Of a DNA stretch of 64,000 nucleotides, positions 10,551-30,155 are shown in pieces. This DNA is from Nyssa sinensis (lineage: Eukaryota; Streptophyta; Magnoliopsida; Cornales; Nyssaceae): contig CM018041.1 in the NCBI GenBank assembly GCA_008638375.1, positions 8,828,627 through 8,892,626 on the forward strand, given 5' to 3'. Numbering within the stretch: the first letter of the stretch is position 1; each line of letters opens with the position of its first letter. The position numbers and the translations under genes are program-made. Below the pieces are notes generated by a model. It searched no databases. It was given only the letters and a program-made list of their open reading frames with translations, and had not been told where the DNA came from.

Positions 10551-13500
10551 TCTTATTTGGGTGAGGACTTGAATATGCCTTGCAACCGATTTCCAAACGA
10601 GTCCCTCCTTTAATAACCCATATTTATTTCACATCTCTTACAAAGTTGGGATCATCTTTGTAAGAGACAATGAAAAAAAGATAGGTCATTTATCTTTATT
10701 ATATTTAGATTGGTCCCATCTTAAAAAATGTGAGACAAAAGTGTGCTATGAGAAGTGAGACATAATTTTTATTATTTTTAGATTGGCCCCAAGTGAAAGA
10801 AGGTGATGGGAAGAGAAGAAAGATGCTCAAAATGATTTTGCTTTCTATGATATGCCTCTAACTTCCCGAAGTACCTAGTTGGCTGAGTGTCATCGTGCCT
10901 CTTTTTATAGAAGATGTCATGATTTTAAATATTTCAAAATAATAAAATGTAGTAGTATGTTTATTTTACAGTCATGAATTAAGACTTGAAAGTGGTATGG
11001 ATATGTTGTTCCAATAATAAACTGGGCTTATTTGAGAAGTTATGTGTGTAAAAACTAAAAGTCACTCCTTCCATTGGAATAACTTGTTTCACATGAAATT
11101 TTTTTGACAATGATTTTATTTTCTAATCATTTTGGGATAATTTAGTAATTCAACTCTTTTTACTATCACTTCAATTTCTAATTATTTTAGGATAATCCAT
11201 TAATTTAGATTTTTTTAAATAATAACATCTACCAATAATGCCCCGTCAACTAAAATCACTACAGAAAAAATACTTCGAAAATTTTACAATGTGAATTGAA
11301 ATTAAAATTAAAATACTAATATCAAAATTTTGATAACAATATTAATTGCCTTAATGTTCACAATTCTTCTATATTGATTTCATTTAAGCTCGATCTGCTT
11401 ATGCGTTTGTGCAAGAACGCTGCTTCTCGTGTCACGAATGTGCAAGAAAACATTCACTTAGACCGAAAAAAACTTTAATAAAACGTTCTATTTTATTTTC
11501 ACTTTTTCCGACATGTTTCCATGAAATGAATAATGAATGAAATTGCAATTTGGTAATATGCATGAATTTGGCACACGGTTTCTGCATCAAAGTGGAATAT
11601 GGAGAATATTGCAACCCTTAGAGTCAAGAAAAAAAGGATTTTCTTCATAGTCAAATAGGACTTGTTTTACGGGGCACCAAAAAGAGGATAATGAAATCTA
11701 ACCATTTAGCCTCTCTTCATTTCAAAAATAAAATTTTTCAAGATTCTAGAGCCATGGAATGTCACCAGAAAAAACTTGTCATCTTTTCAATTCAATCACA
11801 TTCTAACAATTAAATATGGTTTGAAGATGTCCAAGATTTGAGAATTTATTGGAAAATTTTGGATTTAGATAGTGATGCCATTGAATTTCAAACATTTTGA
11901 AAGTCATCAATAGGAAATACGTAGTAAATTGACTTCAATACACGTTTTCCAATTTTATTCATCAAGTTTTTCAATTATTTTCTATCACGTGGATAAGATT
12001 GAATGGCACCTATGAACGTGAGTCAATTTTTGTTTTCCCATTTTGTAATTTCTTCCAAGGTTACATTCATTACTTGTCATATAATTTCTGAGCATAGACA
12101 TGTAAAAAATCATATGTTTCCATAAACATTAATTATATCCATCATTTTCATGAATGGAGAAATGAAGGTTGATATAGCTGTTTCTCACATTTTAAATTCC
12201 AGTCACTTCAGTGATAGTGTTGCTCTGATAGAAAAAGCACAAGGCAGAAAGTAAGTAATGACCACGGCAATGGTCATAATACTATGCACACGTTGTGATA
12301 ATGTTGATTGGTATTAATTTTGAATGGTGGTGAATTAGTGAATTTTTATATTATATATTATACTGATTTTTTTCTAAGATTTTTAATAATTATAATGACT
12401 TCTTTTGAGATTTTTAATAATCATACTACTCTTTTTTAAAATTTTTGATAATTATATTATATTTTTTTAAAATTTTTAAAATTACATTAACCTATCTTAG
12501 TTTTACTAACAACTTACAAATTTTCCTCTGGTCAATTTTTTTTTTCTTTCAAAATGATAAAATTGTTTCTTTCAAATTTTTTTAAAATTTTTTGGCAATT
12601 AATTCTTTCATTTTTGACCATATTTTTTGTTATTATTTTCAAATAAATATTAATTAAAACCGTAAATTTATTTTTATATAAAATAAAAAAATTTCTTTAA
12701 AAAGAGTTTTAAAAAGCTGGCAAAATTTGAAAAAAAGGCAAAAATTAAAAATAATAAATAAAAAGATCAGTTTTGTCATTTTAAAAAAAAGAAACTGATT
12801 GAAGGAAGTATTTGTAGTTTGTCAGTAAAATGTAAGTGAAGTCAATGTAATTTTAAAATTTTTTTAAAAAATAAGTATAGTTGTCAAAAATCTCATGAAA
12901 GATCAGTATAATTTATTTATTTGTATTTTTTAAGTCAAGCTAATTCCTGGATCAATGATATTAAATCCCTAATAATTTCCAATTCTTTTGTCCCGTAGAG
13001 ACGACCTGAAGTCTACTTTTCTTCGAGTAGGTAATCTTATTGGACTAATGTCTACTTCGACGATACTAGCGAATTAGTAATGCTCAATGTCAATTAAGAA
13101 TTTGCATAAATGCTTCGAATCCCTCACCATTATGTCCTATGTAAGACAAAATAATGATCATGTTCTCATTGATTTGGTAGGTGAGCTATTCCCTCCCCCC
13201 CAACACACACACACACACACACATAAAATTTAGACCCTTTTCAAATTAGTTAATCCATATTTGAATCTAACTCCTTATCACTTAAATTCCTATTTGAATC
13301 TAGCCTGGCACAATTTTAATTCTAACTGAATTTTTTACTAATTAAATCTCTATTTAAACTTATTTCATCCCAAATTCTATCTAAATTCTAATTCTAACTC
13401 AATACAATCCATTAATCAATTTGTTAAATCCCTATCATCTTTTTCATTGAGAAAAAAAAATCCTTAAAATTTCTCTTATAATCTTCCTCCTTGAGAAAAC

Positions 13501-14536
13501 AAAATTTTAATCTCATATCTGCTAAGAGAGACCAATAAGAGAATGAGGTTCATAAGGTGGATCCCGCCTATCTGGGAAAAATAAATAAATTTTGATAGAT
13601 TTAGAAAGAGAGATAGTCTAGAAAAAGGGATACTGTTGGCGATTAGTGAGGGTGGGTTGGTGGTGGATGATGATGAAAATGACCAAAATCTATAGATAGA
13701 TCAAGAAGATTTAGAGCGTGTTTTCGTTTGGGTGTAATTCTTTAAACTATTAAGTGTAAGTAAGGTCTATAACATCATATGCAATTACTATAACGTTGCA
13801 ACTAAGTATAACATTACTCATGTCTTAAAATGAGAAAATCCATTATGTACAATATAACTCTTTACTTAAGAAAACTGATGCAATGCACTGCTCAAGGGAG
13901 TGTTAGTTTAAATCTATTCTAGCTAATATATAGTAAATCATTTTCTTTCCATTTCTTATTTCAATCATTTGTTTTTTTATTTGCAGTAAATAAAAAGATT
14001 TGAATTTGCTTACAACAAAAAGGAGTTTGTGAAAAAGTACAATAGGTTTGCTTGCCATTGATAAGACCCACCTCTCTCGTTTTGTTTTCATGACTTTTTT
14101 TTTTGTAATGATAAGGAATTGTGTGGGAGGCTTGCTGGTCAAACTGGATAAATCTCACCAACTTCTACCACAATCATTTATTATTGGGAGGATGGTCTTG
14201 AGAGCACTCGTGGAGTATTGAAATAAGAATGTTACACTATCTCTAACGTCTCCAATTGAGCTATAATTCCTTGGAGTTGTTTTCGTGATATTATTTGGCC
14301 ATCTATATAATACCAAGGAGCTAGGCATAGAAAGGGGCATAATAAGGTGACTCAACTTTCTTCATTGTGATCCAAAACAGACCATGTTTTATTCAAAGAA
14401 TAAACTTACAAATGCTGGAAATGATATCCAAAACACAACCCACTCCTTTCTCTATTCAAAATTTCAAATTGAAAGAAATAACAGTACTTCCATAAATTTA
14501 TAAATAATCATGACAGCTAGCAAAGCATATAAAAAC
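10551..14536. other. Intergenic DNA with repeat remnants; start of the duplicated segment
   Basis: No gene was recognised. A degenerate long-inverted-repeat element (about 12356-12909) resembles the MITE at 5884-6347. At 13225-13425 an inverted copy of the about 72-bp-period repeat found in intron 7 of B and D is visible. From about 13680 onward the sequence reappears at about 26598-26800 and then at 35400 onward, so the left edge of the segmental duplication is here. The stretch 13900-14530 is the 3' flank of subtilase A and matches 35430-36060. Confidence 0.5.
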
Positions 14537-20486
<5,950 letters not shown>

Positions 20487-20555
20487 TGGAGGGGTGTCTC
20501 CCGAACAGTTGAGCTCTAATATTGCTGATATTTTCATGCAACGAACAATTAACAG

Positions 20556-20565
20556 GCTTTTATAG
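20556..20565 (-). promoter_or_regulatory. TATA box of subtilase A
   Basis: CTATAAAAGC on the minus strand, 70-80 bp upstream of the ATG at 20486, predicting a leader of about 40-50 nt. The same box is kept in gene C at 42005-42011. Confidence 0.6.
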
Positions 20566-20569
20566 AACC

Positions 20570-21419
20570 ACAAAATACACGTTGAACTTAACCTCTCTCG
20601 TTGGGTTCTCAAATCGCTATTGTTTTACCCGCCAACAAACACAACCCTCCAAAGCCGGCTTTCACATTGTTGCATGCATGCATGCCTGATTTTTACTATA
20701 ATAATGGGACACATTAAACAAATTTTGCATTTAAATTTTGTTAAAGTATTTAATTCTGAATTAGGATTGTTTATCCACCAATTACGGTTACTCTAATCAA
20801 GTAAATCATCATAGTTTAATCTCCAAAACAAAACTTATAGAGTAATTGTAATTAAAGTCTTTAAGTGGAGTTGAGATTGTTAATCCATATGTTTTTTCCA
20901 ACTCTTATTAAACTATATTTTGGGCCTCTCTGTCTCTCACTTAAAAAATTTGACGTAACTCAATTCTATTTCACATTTCGTTACTGATACACTTTTGGTA
21001 CAACCATGAATAAGGACATTTTAACATACTTCCACTCAAGTTCTGATCAGTTCTCGCTTGTCATTAATCAAATGTTGTGAATGCTTTCGGCCTTAACATT
21101 CTCGGCATAAAGTCAAGCTGATGAGACAAAATATGAGAAGTCACATTGGAAGGAGTCATGAAGACATAACCATGGTCAGGTTCACCTGGTTTCAATATAT
21201 GATATTGGAGTTTGGCTTTATCAACATCAATGTATCCCATAAACTCCATCGCTTTTTCTTTTATAGTAACATTCTTTTACTCTGTTTCTTCCTCTGTTTC
21301 TTCCTCTGTTCTTCTGTAGTGAACTACAACTTCAATTCCTGGCAGTATATGGAGATTAAATTTCACTAGAAACCGTCCGGACTTCGAATCATACTTAAAT
21401 AGGATTTAGAAAGGAAAAG

Positions 21420-21476
<57 letters not shown>

Positions 21477-22688
21477 TAAAAAGAAAATTTTTCCCCTATA
21501 TCTACATTTTCTGAAGCCAGCTACGTATGTATAATATAAAACTAGTTCCAACTGAAGAGTTATCTCACTTGTTATAGTCAAAATATAGTAGGATTTGTCC
21601 ATTGTGTAACTCTAATGCAATGACTATCTGACTTGTCAAATTATATTAAAGTCATTCATTTTGCTACATTTGACAGAAAAGATAGTTTTATTATTCCATT
21701 GTTGTACTTGTCAAGCAAAGCAAATGAAATCATTTTACATATCTAACTTGACTAAAATAAAGCTCATCCAACAACTTATATAACTATTCTCACAACAACT
21801 TATCCAATAGCATTTTTATGAAATGTAACAGTGGAACAAAAATGATAAAATATAACATTTTAGTACTATAATAATAATACTAAACTATAGCTTTGACATA
21901 AAATTATAGCATTTTAGATCAGAGATATTCTAACTAGTAACTTTGTAAAGATAAAAGAGTAATTTTGGAGCCTAGTAGGTTTGAATTTATGTGCCACATA
22001 AATTTTTTACTCCATGTATCACTCATCCAAAGAATATTTAACTTGTCCCGTTGGAAATTCGTTATATCTCATGTGTAATGGGATGAGTTTGGAAAAATTA
22101 TGTTCATCACGTTAGAGTTTAGAGTAAAGACATCGTGTCCCATCCTAATTATATAAAATAAAATAATAAAGAAATTTTGTACTACATAATCAATCTTTAT
22201 AAGTATATTTTTTAGTCACTCAGTAGAAGTTTAAAAAAAATTTGATAGAATTATATATTTGAAAAAAAAATAATGTCATTCCAATTCTCTATTGATATAC
22301 ATAATTTATATTTTAACACATGTAATGTTTTGTTTGAAAGGTGTTAATTATAATTAATTTAATAAATAATAGTTTAAAAATAAATAGACTCCGATGGAGA
22401 CCTGTCCCTACCTGTCACGAGGTTTAAATGAATATGGAGAAAAAAGAATTTCGTAGGGGCGGGTTTGGAGAAGGGTTCTCTGCCCCAAACCCACTCTATT
22501 GTTATCCCTATTTAAAATTAAGTACTCCTTGAAATATATATATGATAATCTTACTTTTTCTCTGAAAATGAGCATTCTCTGAAAATGAGTAGGTAATGTC
22601 ACTAAACAGTAGACTACATTTATAAAAAGAAAATATTCCAAATAGATCTTTGCTTAATTTCCTTATGTTATACAGTTATCAAGGAGCA
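20570..22688. other. Intergenic DNA between A and B
   Basis: No convincing gene. It aligns along its length with 42020-45080 between C and D, apart from about 1 kb absent here. A (CT)n(CA)n microsatellite lies at 21425-21476. A short minus-strand frame at 21064-21249 is kept in the duplicate at 42451-42651; I do not recognise it. Confidence 0.5.
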
Positions 22689-23349
22689 TTATGACAGAGC
22701 ATACACAACAATTCGACTTCTCACTTGATGTATGCCATCATCCCACACCAAAGAGGCAAAGGCAATGGTTTTGCCTATCTTTCCTTCAACCTTCACTACA
22801 AATGATAGCTTCTGACCAAGAGATGTGAATGATAGAATGGTTGGCTCAACTTGGATATGAAGTTCCCTGGGAGCAATTATTCTAGAATTATATGTGCATC
22901 CTGCTGATCCAACATTTGTGAGAGTCCTATGGAAGATTTGAAGGGCAAAGTTGAAAGAGCAGAGGAAGGCAAGTTAAGATCCCACACAGTTCCATTTGTG
23001 GCCTTGGAACAAGTGCTACTGTCTCCAGTTACAAGTTACAATGACTTGGAACTATAACCTTGCCCACACAAAAACCTTACATAGTCAGCTGCATCAGCAT
23101 CATCTACTAAACCAGGATTTACAGCCTTTATAGGGTCCAAATGGCCAGCCCCATATGCAATCTCAGCATCAGTGCTGTTGGTTTTTACACTCAAGGGAAA
23201 GGCTGAAAAAGAACACACAAAAAAGAGGGTTAGTGAAAATCAATTATTGTACTAAACTAAACTGAAAAGTTTTTAGGTGAACCGGGTGCATGAATAATGT
23301 AGAATAAGTGGCTGATGAGTTCTTGGAACAATGGGAATGTCATAAGTTC

Positions 23350-23870
23350 CATTTTAAGTCAAAATATTAGTAGACGCAATTTTGTCAGGTCTGATTTTTT
23401 AGACTCATAACTCTTACTTTTGATTTAGAATGACGAGACAGATCAAATTCATTGCCTTCTGGCCATGATTGAAGCCACTTTTTGGCCAAACTCTTTCGTT
23501 TAGACTTTTAATCAATTGTTTTTACTATTTATGGAAAGTTTCAGGTTGTCAATTTTTTCCCCTAAGAAATTCGAAATGAGCTGCCGTGTGTGAGCTATCT
23601 TCTTACTTTCTTATCTAATCCCCAATTTTGATTTGTTCGAATTTCTCTAGTTCCTAATCTTATTAGGGCTCCTATTCAAAGTAGTAGTTTTCTAACTCTA
23701 TAAATATGATATAACAGACTCTTATTATTCAATTTTTATCAATAATATATAGTTTCGAATTTAGAGACTTGTTCTCTTATTTGGATAAGTAATTCTGTAA
23801 TTGTTTAATATAAGGAATTTGACGTACTCAATTCCTTTCATGTTTCGTGTTGAGTCAATAAACAAGGTCA
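23350..23870. mobile_element. LTR-like segment in intron 9 of B
   Basis: It contains a promoter-like ctctataaatatgat, then attattcaatttttatcaataat and gagacttgttctc, and ends near ctttcatgtttcgt, an arrangement typical of a plant LTR (TATA, R region, end). The corresponding segment in D is about 45780-46260 and a diverged relative lies at 7080-7590. Exact ends and target duplication were not found. Confidence 0.4.
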
Positions 23871-23999
23871 ATCAGATTATGTTATATGTACATGTTATCT
23901 ATTTTTAAGGAGACAAAATAAATATTTTTGTCTGTATGCCATAAAATAATTAGTCAAATTCACTCACTTAATTAATCAACTCGGTTCACCTAAAAATTA

Positions 24000-24287
<288 letters not shown>

Positions 24288-25080
24288 TTATAGTTTTTGG
24301 GAAAATTAATTACTTTTTTATTCTAATTCACAAAGATATTAAATGGTTGAATAACCAATCTGGTTTTAAGAATGTAAAATAACCTAAATACCTGCCAAAG
24401 ACTATAATGTGTATAAAATATTCTTTATATATGAACTTATACATAGTTTTTTTTATCTAAATATATATAGCAATAAAAGATTAGAAAAATTGACACTATG
24501 AAAAGAAGTGAAAACATGTGGTGGTACCTTGAGAATGTCACTTGTAATTGGGTTTGGGCCCCTTGATGGGAAGGAGACTACATATGGTGCCAATGTATCC
24601 TTCACCACATTGCTTTTCAATGTAGTTGTTGTTGCATTTCTGTTTAAATGTTTTGAAAATCAACTGCAATTTAGCTTGCTATTGAAAACCTCTTCCTTGC
24701 TCTAAGATAGAAATTATTTTTTTCTTTTGGGATAACTTAGGAAGCGACCCCACAAATCAGGCCCTTTAAGCGCATGATTGGATTATAAATTTAGAGTCTT
24801 TCCAAACATTTTCACATAACCTTTGACAAGGGCAAAGTCAAGAAAAAAAATTAAGGGGGACTAGAATTTCTTTTTTCAAATTAGAAAAATTTTATAAGCA
24901 AATTTTGTTTCCTTAAATAGGAAGATGATAAGGGAAGTTTTTTTTTTTTTTTCCCTAAAGAGGAAGATTATAGGGATTTTTTTTTTTTCAAATTGCAGAA
25001 ATTTTATCTGTAAATTTTTGTTTTCTTCACAAAGGATGGTGGTAGGGGGGTTTAACAGATTATGGTTAATGGATTGTGTT

Positions 25081-25295
25081 GAGTTAGAATTAAAATTGGA
25101 CCAAAACTTAGGATGGACTAAGTTCAAATAAGAATTTAAGTAGTAAAGAGTTGAGTTAGAATTAAAATTGAGTCATAACTTTAGGTGGGCTAGATTTAAA
25201 TGGGAATTTAAGTGGTAAAAGATTGAGTTAGCATTAGATTTGTGCCAAAAATTAGGGTGGGCTTGGTTCAAATAGGGATGTACTAAGTTGAAAAG
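25081..25295. repeat. Three degenerate tandem units, period 72 bp
   Basis: The phrase gagttagaattaaaatt recurs at 25081, 25153 and 25225 (gagttagcatta in the third), exactly 72 bp apart. Each is followed by a similar sequence through gggaatttaagt. Copies lie in D intron 7 (47487-47690) and inverted at 13225-13425, so this is a dispersed element with internal repeats. Confidence 0.6.
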
Positions 25296-26116
25296 GGCCC
25301 AAATTTCATATGTAAACAATTTTCCCCCTAGTTTGGGGAGTTATAGACCATCCCAGCCTACTCTTGCAAGGGTGGGAGCATTAGTAGGTTGTCCCGGGCT
25401 ATAGCCCACCCCAGTTTCTATAAAAAAAAATTCATAAATGTAAAATTTTGACATTTTTTAAGTTAGCCTATTCCAGAATTTTGGCCTCACCTTAAAATTT
25501 GAGGCTGAAACTTTTTCACTAAAATTTTAAAGAATTCTATCATTTCTCTTATTTTTAAACTCAAAATTTTGGCCCAACCTACAAATTTTTTCACTGAAAT
25601 TTTTTACCCCCCAAATTTTTTTCTTCGTTCTGCCCTTGAACTTTGGATATGCGAGAAGGTGGCTCCAAGAATAACCGTGCTGTCCAAATCAAAGTAAGAA
25701 AAGTATTTAAGATTTAAAAACCTTGTAGAATTCATGTATTTAGAAATGCTACTGCCATCATTCACACCAAGGTAAGATGCTGGCAAAGGAAAAGAGAAGG
25801 CAACATCTTTGAAGCCTGTGTCTTGCATCACATTCCCAACTGCACCAGCAGAAAGTGTTGTTTCTCCTGAATTCAATGTATCACACAGAACTAAATTTAC
25901 CTTTAACTAAATTTGAGTCCAATGAGTTTCCAATGCAATACCTGCATTTCCACAACTACACATATTAGGGTTTCTTAACCAATAAAAGTGGCCCCATGAT
26001 CATGGTCTGATTAATTGGTATATATGTTAAGGATTATCCTCATTTCACTTTGATTAAATTGATATTTAATTTATGCAAGATCTTAATGTTTTTTTTTTTG
26101 GGTTGGTAATAATTTT

Positions 26117-26510
26117 ATGGGATAATTACATTCACCTCCCTTTTAAGATGTGACAATTACAAAAATCTCTATTATAATCTTTGGTATCATACTGACTTTT
26201 CTTTTCAAAATTGTCGAGAGACCATCGCTACCAGAAAATTTATATTTACTATTTTATCTTTAAAGATAATTACACTGACCCTAAGATATCTAATAATTAT
26301 AAAGACTTCCCCATGATCTTTAAAAAAGTAGGGAATGCTAGTGTAACATATAAGAATATTTTAATCATATAAAAAAATTAAATTGAACCCTAACACTCAT
26401 ATTTTATACGGATGGAAAAATCTGTATATTGTCTTTGTCCGTATAACAAATGAGATTTCAATGTAATTTAAGAAAATACAACAAAAATCTCTGTAATTGT
26501 CAAGTAACTT
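26117..26510. repeat. MITE remnant in intron 6 of B
   Basis: Degenerate inverted-repeat sequence with ataattacattcacctccc and partner segments ending tctctgtaattgtcaa, related to the element at 5884-6347. The duplicate is in D at about 48505-48895. Confidence 0.4.
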
Positions 26511-26589
26511 GGGAGCCACTACCCTTCCAAAACCTTGAGAACTTTTTTTCTTACTAAAAATTTAAAAACTATCCCTTCAAAAAATTTGA

Positions 26590-26799
26590 TATTTCAAAAA
26601 AGACCAAAATCTATAGAATAGATCAAGAAGATTTAGAATGTATTTTCGTTTGGGTGTAATTCTTTAAACCACTAAGTGTAAGTAACGTCTACAACATTAG
26701 ATGCAATTACTATAATGTTGCAACTAAGTATAACATTACTCATGTCTTAAAGTGAGAAAATCCATTATGTATAGTATTTCTCTTTACTTAAGAAAACTG

Positions 26800-26805
<6 letters not shown>
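26590..26805. other. Segmental duplication junction
   Basis: Left of about 26,596 the sequence follows D intron 6 (48,960-48,985, tcaaaatttgatattt). Right of it, the sequence follows the left flank of gene A from about 13,680 (gaccaaaatctatag, then gatcaagaagatttag and onward to aagaaaactga). A chimaeric join of this kind is what a duplication breakpoint leaves. Confidence 0.8.
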
Positions 26806-26828
<23 letters not shown>

Positions 26829-26830
<2 letters not shown>

Positions 26831-27051
26831 TAAAATAAGGAAGAAAATTCAAAAATAGTTTTCATTCATAATCATTACATAGAGTATGTACATGGTTATA
26901 TAGCAAGAATTCTCACAAATCATGAAATTGTCTCCTACAATCAATTAATCTCTTACAATGATTCTATATGATCTATTCACACCTATACCCTAACTAAAAA
27001 TAGAACGATAATTTACAAGAATCAATCACAATCAATGCCAAAATCTCAACA
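26829..27051 (-). repeat. 3' LTR of the Copia element
   Basis: About 223 bp. On the minus strand it starts TGTTGAGATTTTGGC directly after the polypurine tract (27052-27063) and ends ccttattttaag. It pairs with 35105-35325. Confidence 0.88.
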
Positions 27052-27058
27052 CTCTCCC

Positions 27059-27540
27059 TCAAGTTGGTGCATAGATGTCATACATGCCCAACTTGCCTAA
27101 AAACTTTGAGAACACTTGGTTTGAGACTGCTTTGGTAAGGATGTCGGTTAACTGATCTTCTGATAGAATCTTTGGCAACTCCACACTTCTTTCATCCAAC
27201 TTCTCCTTGATGAAGAATCTATCTACCTCGACATGCTTTGTACGATCATATTGAACCGGATTATGAGCTATATCACATGTTTCTTTGTGGTCACAATATA
27301 GTCGAATTGGTAGCCTAGATAAGTAGCCCAAGTCCTACAAGAGGAGCCTTAGCCATAATGCCTCACAAATTCCAAGTGTCATACCTCTATATTTAGCTTC
27401 TGTACTTGATTGTGTAACAACATTTTGTTTCTTGCTCCTCTAGGTAACGAGATTATCACCCACATAGGTAAAATAACCCGAAGTAGATCGCTTGTCATCT
27501 ACTGCTCTAACCCAGTTAGCATCAGTATATACATTTATAT
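27059..27540 (-). pseudogene. Copia RNase H region
   Basis: The minus-strand frame contains SRLPIRLYCDHKETCDIAHN, HVEVDRFFIKEKL and LTDILTKAVS, typical of the C-terminal part of Copia RNase H. The upstream part is reached only by changing frame or crossing stops near 27330-27540, so it is not intact. Confidence 0.85.
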
Positions 27541-27545
27541 TTTGA

Positions 27546-28690
27546 TCAATCGTCTGTGTTTTCAGTGAATAAAATTCCGTTTCCAAGAGCAGACTTCAGA
27601 TACCTCAAAATGCGCATGACTGCATTCATATGTTGCTCTCTAGGATTATGTATAAACTGGCTGACAATACTCAATGCATAGGCAAGATCCGGTCTTGTAT
27701 GTGCTAAGTACATCAATCTCCCAACAAGCCTTTGGTACCTCCCTTTGTCAACTGGTACCTGATTAGACTCAATACATAACTTTAAACCTTTTTCTACAGG
27801 AGTATCAACTGGTTGACATGCTGTCATACCAGTCTCTTGCAATAAATCTAAAACATATTTTCTTTGAGATAGGAAGATTCCTTTATTAGATCTAGACATT
27901 TCAATCCTAAAAAAATATTTCAAAGGTCCTAGGTCTTTCATTTTGAATTCTCTAGACAAGTACTTTTGTAGAGCCTTCCTTTCTTCTGGATCATTTCCTG
28001 TAACCACCATGGCATCCACATATACAATGAGTGCAGTGATCTTTCCTTGTTGTTTCTTCAGGAATAAAGTGTGGTCTGAGCTGCTCTATCAGTAGCCAAA
28101 GGCTGTCATAGACTTTGTAAACCTTCCAAACCATGTTCTCAGATATTGTTTTAACCCATACAGCGATTTCTTTAATCTGCATACCTTCTGACCGTGCCTC
28201 TCTGATATCATGTATCCTGTTGCAAGATCCATGTAGACTTCCTCAAACAACTTACCATGTAGAAAAGCGTTCTTCACATCGAATTGTTGCAATGGCTAAT
28301 CCAAGTTCGCAACTAACGACAACAAGACCCGCACTGTGTTGATTTTAGCTACAAGAGCAAATGATTTTGTATAATCGATCCCATAGGTTTGGGAGTACCC
28401 TTTTGCCACCAATCTTGCTTTAAATTGTTCGATTGTACCATCTGCTTTATACTTCACAGTGTAAATCCATCGACATCTAATTGATTTATTTTCTTGTAGA
28501 CAATCAACGAGATCCCAAGTTTGATTTTTTTGCAAGGATTTCATCTCCTCATTCATAGCGGCTTTCCACCTTAGGTCAGTTAAGGCTTCCTGCACATTGT
28601 TAGAAATAGATACAATAGATAATTGATTTACAAATGAATGATTTGATTCTGACAGGTGGTGGTTTGACACATAATGATTCATGGAATATT
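27546..28690 (-). pseudogene. Copia reverse transcriptase, catalytic site mutated
   Basis: RT motifs in order are [57 protein letters not shown], then the catalytic loop, LGPLKYF and GRLMYLAHTRPDLAYA. At the active site the usual YVDD reads YVDA (minus strand, near 28000-28020; GAT GCC), so the second catalytic aspartate is lost. The region is split over several frames around 28020-28300, another sign of decay. Confidence 0.9.
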
Positions 28691-29098
28691 TAACTTTGCT
28701 AGACAGTTCAAGTCATGCGTAGGCTTAAGAATACCTCTAGTGAGACGCGGTGGTAACTATTTCTTAGAGGGTTTAGACACTAAATCAAGAACATCCGCAA
28801 CAGGAAATTGGTTAGGTGTATCAGCTACTTGTGGTACGAGGGACTCGGACTCGAACAGTGGTAAAGGTGAAGCCATACTTTCCGTTTCTTTCACACCTTC
28901 AGTTTCTTGGTGTTCATCACCACGTTGGTCTGATATGGTACCACTCAAATCCAAGTCACCCACTTCCTGATTGATAGACCCAGTTTGTGAGTTTTCACCA
29001 CTACAATCCAAGTTGCCCACACCCTGGTTACTTGATTAAGGGGATTCTCTTACCTCATAGTTATGAAAATCATATTCTAGAAAATCATAATCTAAAGT

Positions 29099-30150
29099 CT
29101 AAATTTCTTTATGGTACTCCCCCTGAAGTTTAGGTTCAGAGGAAAAATACATTGAGTCTTCATGCAAAACAACACCCATTGTGATAAACATCCGTCGAGT
29201 TGGAGGATGATAACATCGGTACCCTTTTTGATGAGCAGCATATCCAAGAAAGACGTACCACAATGCTCGAGGAGTCAACTTGTTGCACTGATGCTTGTGG
29301 AGATGAGCAATGCTACACAACTGAAGACATGAGGAGGTAAGTTTGGGACGGTTGGGGCAACAACTGCTTCAGCAAGTGCCTAGACTGGTGTTCGAAAGTC
29401 GATAGAGTTGGAGGGTACTCGGTTGATTAAATATGCTGCAGAGGTAAGTGTTTCTCCCCAATAGGATAACAACATATGAGCTTCTATTAATGAAGCACGA
29501 ACAACCTCTAACAAGTGTCGATTTTTTCGCTCAACGACTCCGTTCTGTTGAGGTGTATCAGGACAAGTAGTTTGATGAATAGTTCCATATGCTTCCAAAT
29601 ACTTCTAAAGTTCAGAACTCTGGTATTCTCCACCATTGTCACTGCGGAGAATTTGAACCTGTGCATTGTATTGAGTTCCAATTATTTTATGAAACTTTTG
29701 AAACAGCATGTTCACTTCACCTTTGGATTTCATTAAGCACAACTAGGTCATCCTGGTACAGTCGTCAATAAAAGTAACAAACCAACGTGATCCACCCAAA
29801 GTAGAGACTTTGGACGGACCCCAAACATCAAAATGTATAACTATAAAAGGAACTGGGCTTTTATTTAAACTCAAAGAAAACGAGGCACGATGGCTTTTTG
29901 CCAATTCACAAACATCACATCGGAAAGTAGAAATGCCACATTTTGCAAATAGACTAGGAAATAATTTCTTCAGATAACCAAAGAAAGCATGCCCCAGACG
30001 TCGTTGCTAAAGGAGGATGTCAGATTTCTTCTTCTCCCCCTCAGACCAATCCACAATCAAAGCTTATTGTAACTTGTCTAAAGTATTTGACGCCAAGTCC
30101 AAATAATACAGCTTCCCTCGAGTAACACTACAACCAATCATTTCCCTTGT
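29099..30150 (-). pseudogene. Copia integrase region
   Basis: The minus-strand frames carry the zinc-binding part with a CDVCELAK-like motif, the catalytic-core start HFDVWGPS and FIDDCTR, and then [17 protein letters not shown] and [19 protein letters not shown]. They are followed by the post-integrase segment (29099-29320; HKHQCNKLTPRALWYVFLGY). In-frame stops interrupt it. Its 5' end is cut off from the protease by the solo LTR starting at 30156. Confidence 0.85.
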
Positions 30151-30155
30151 TCAGA

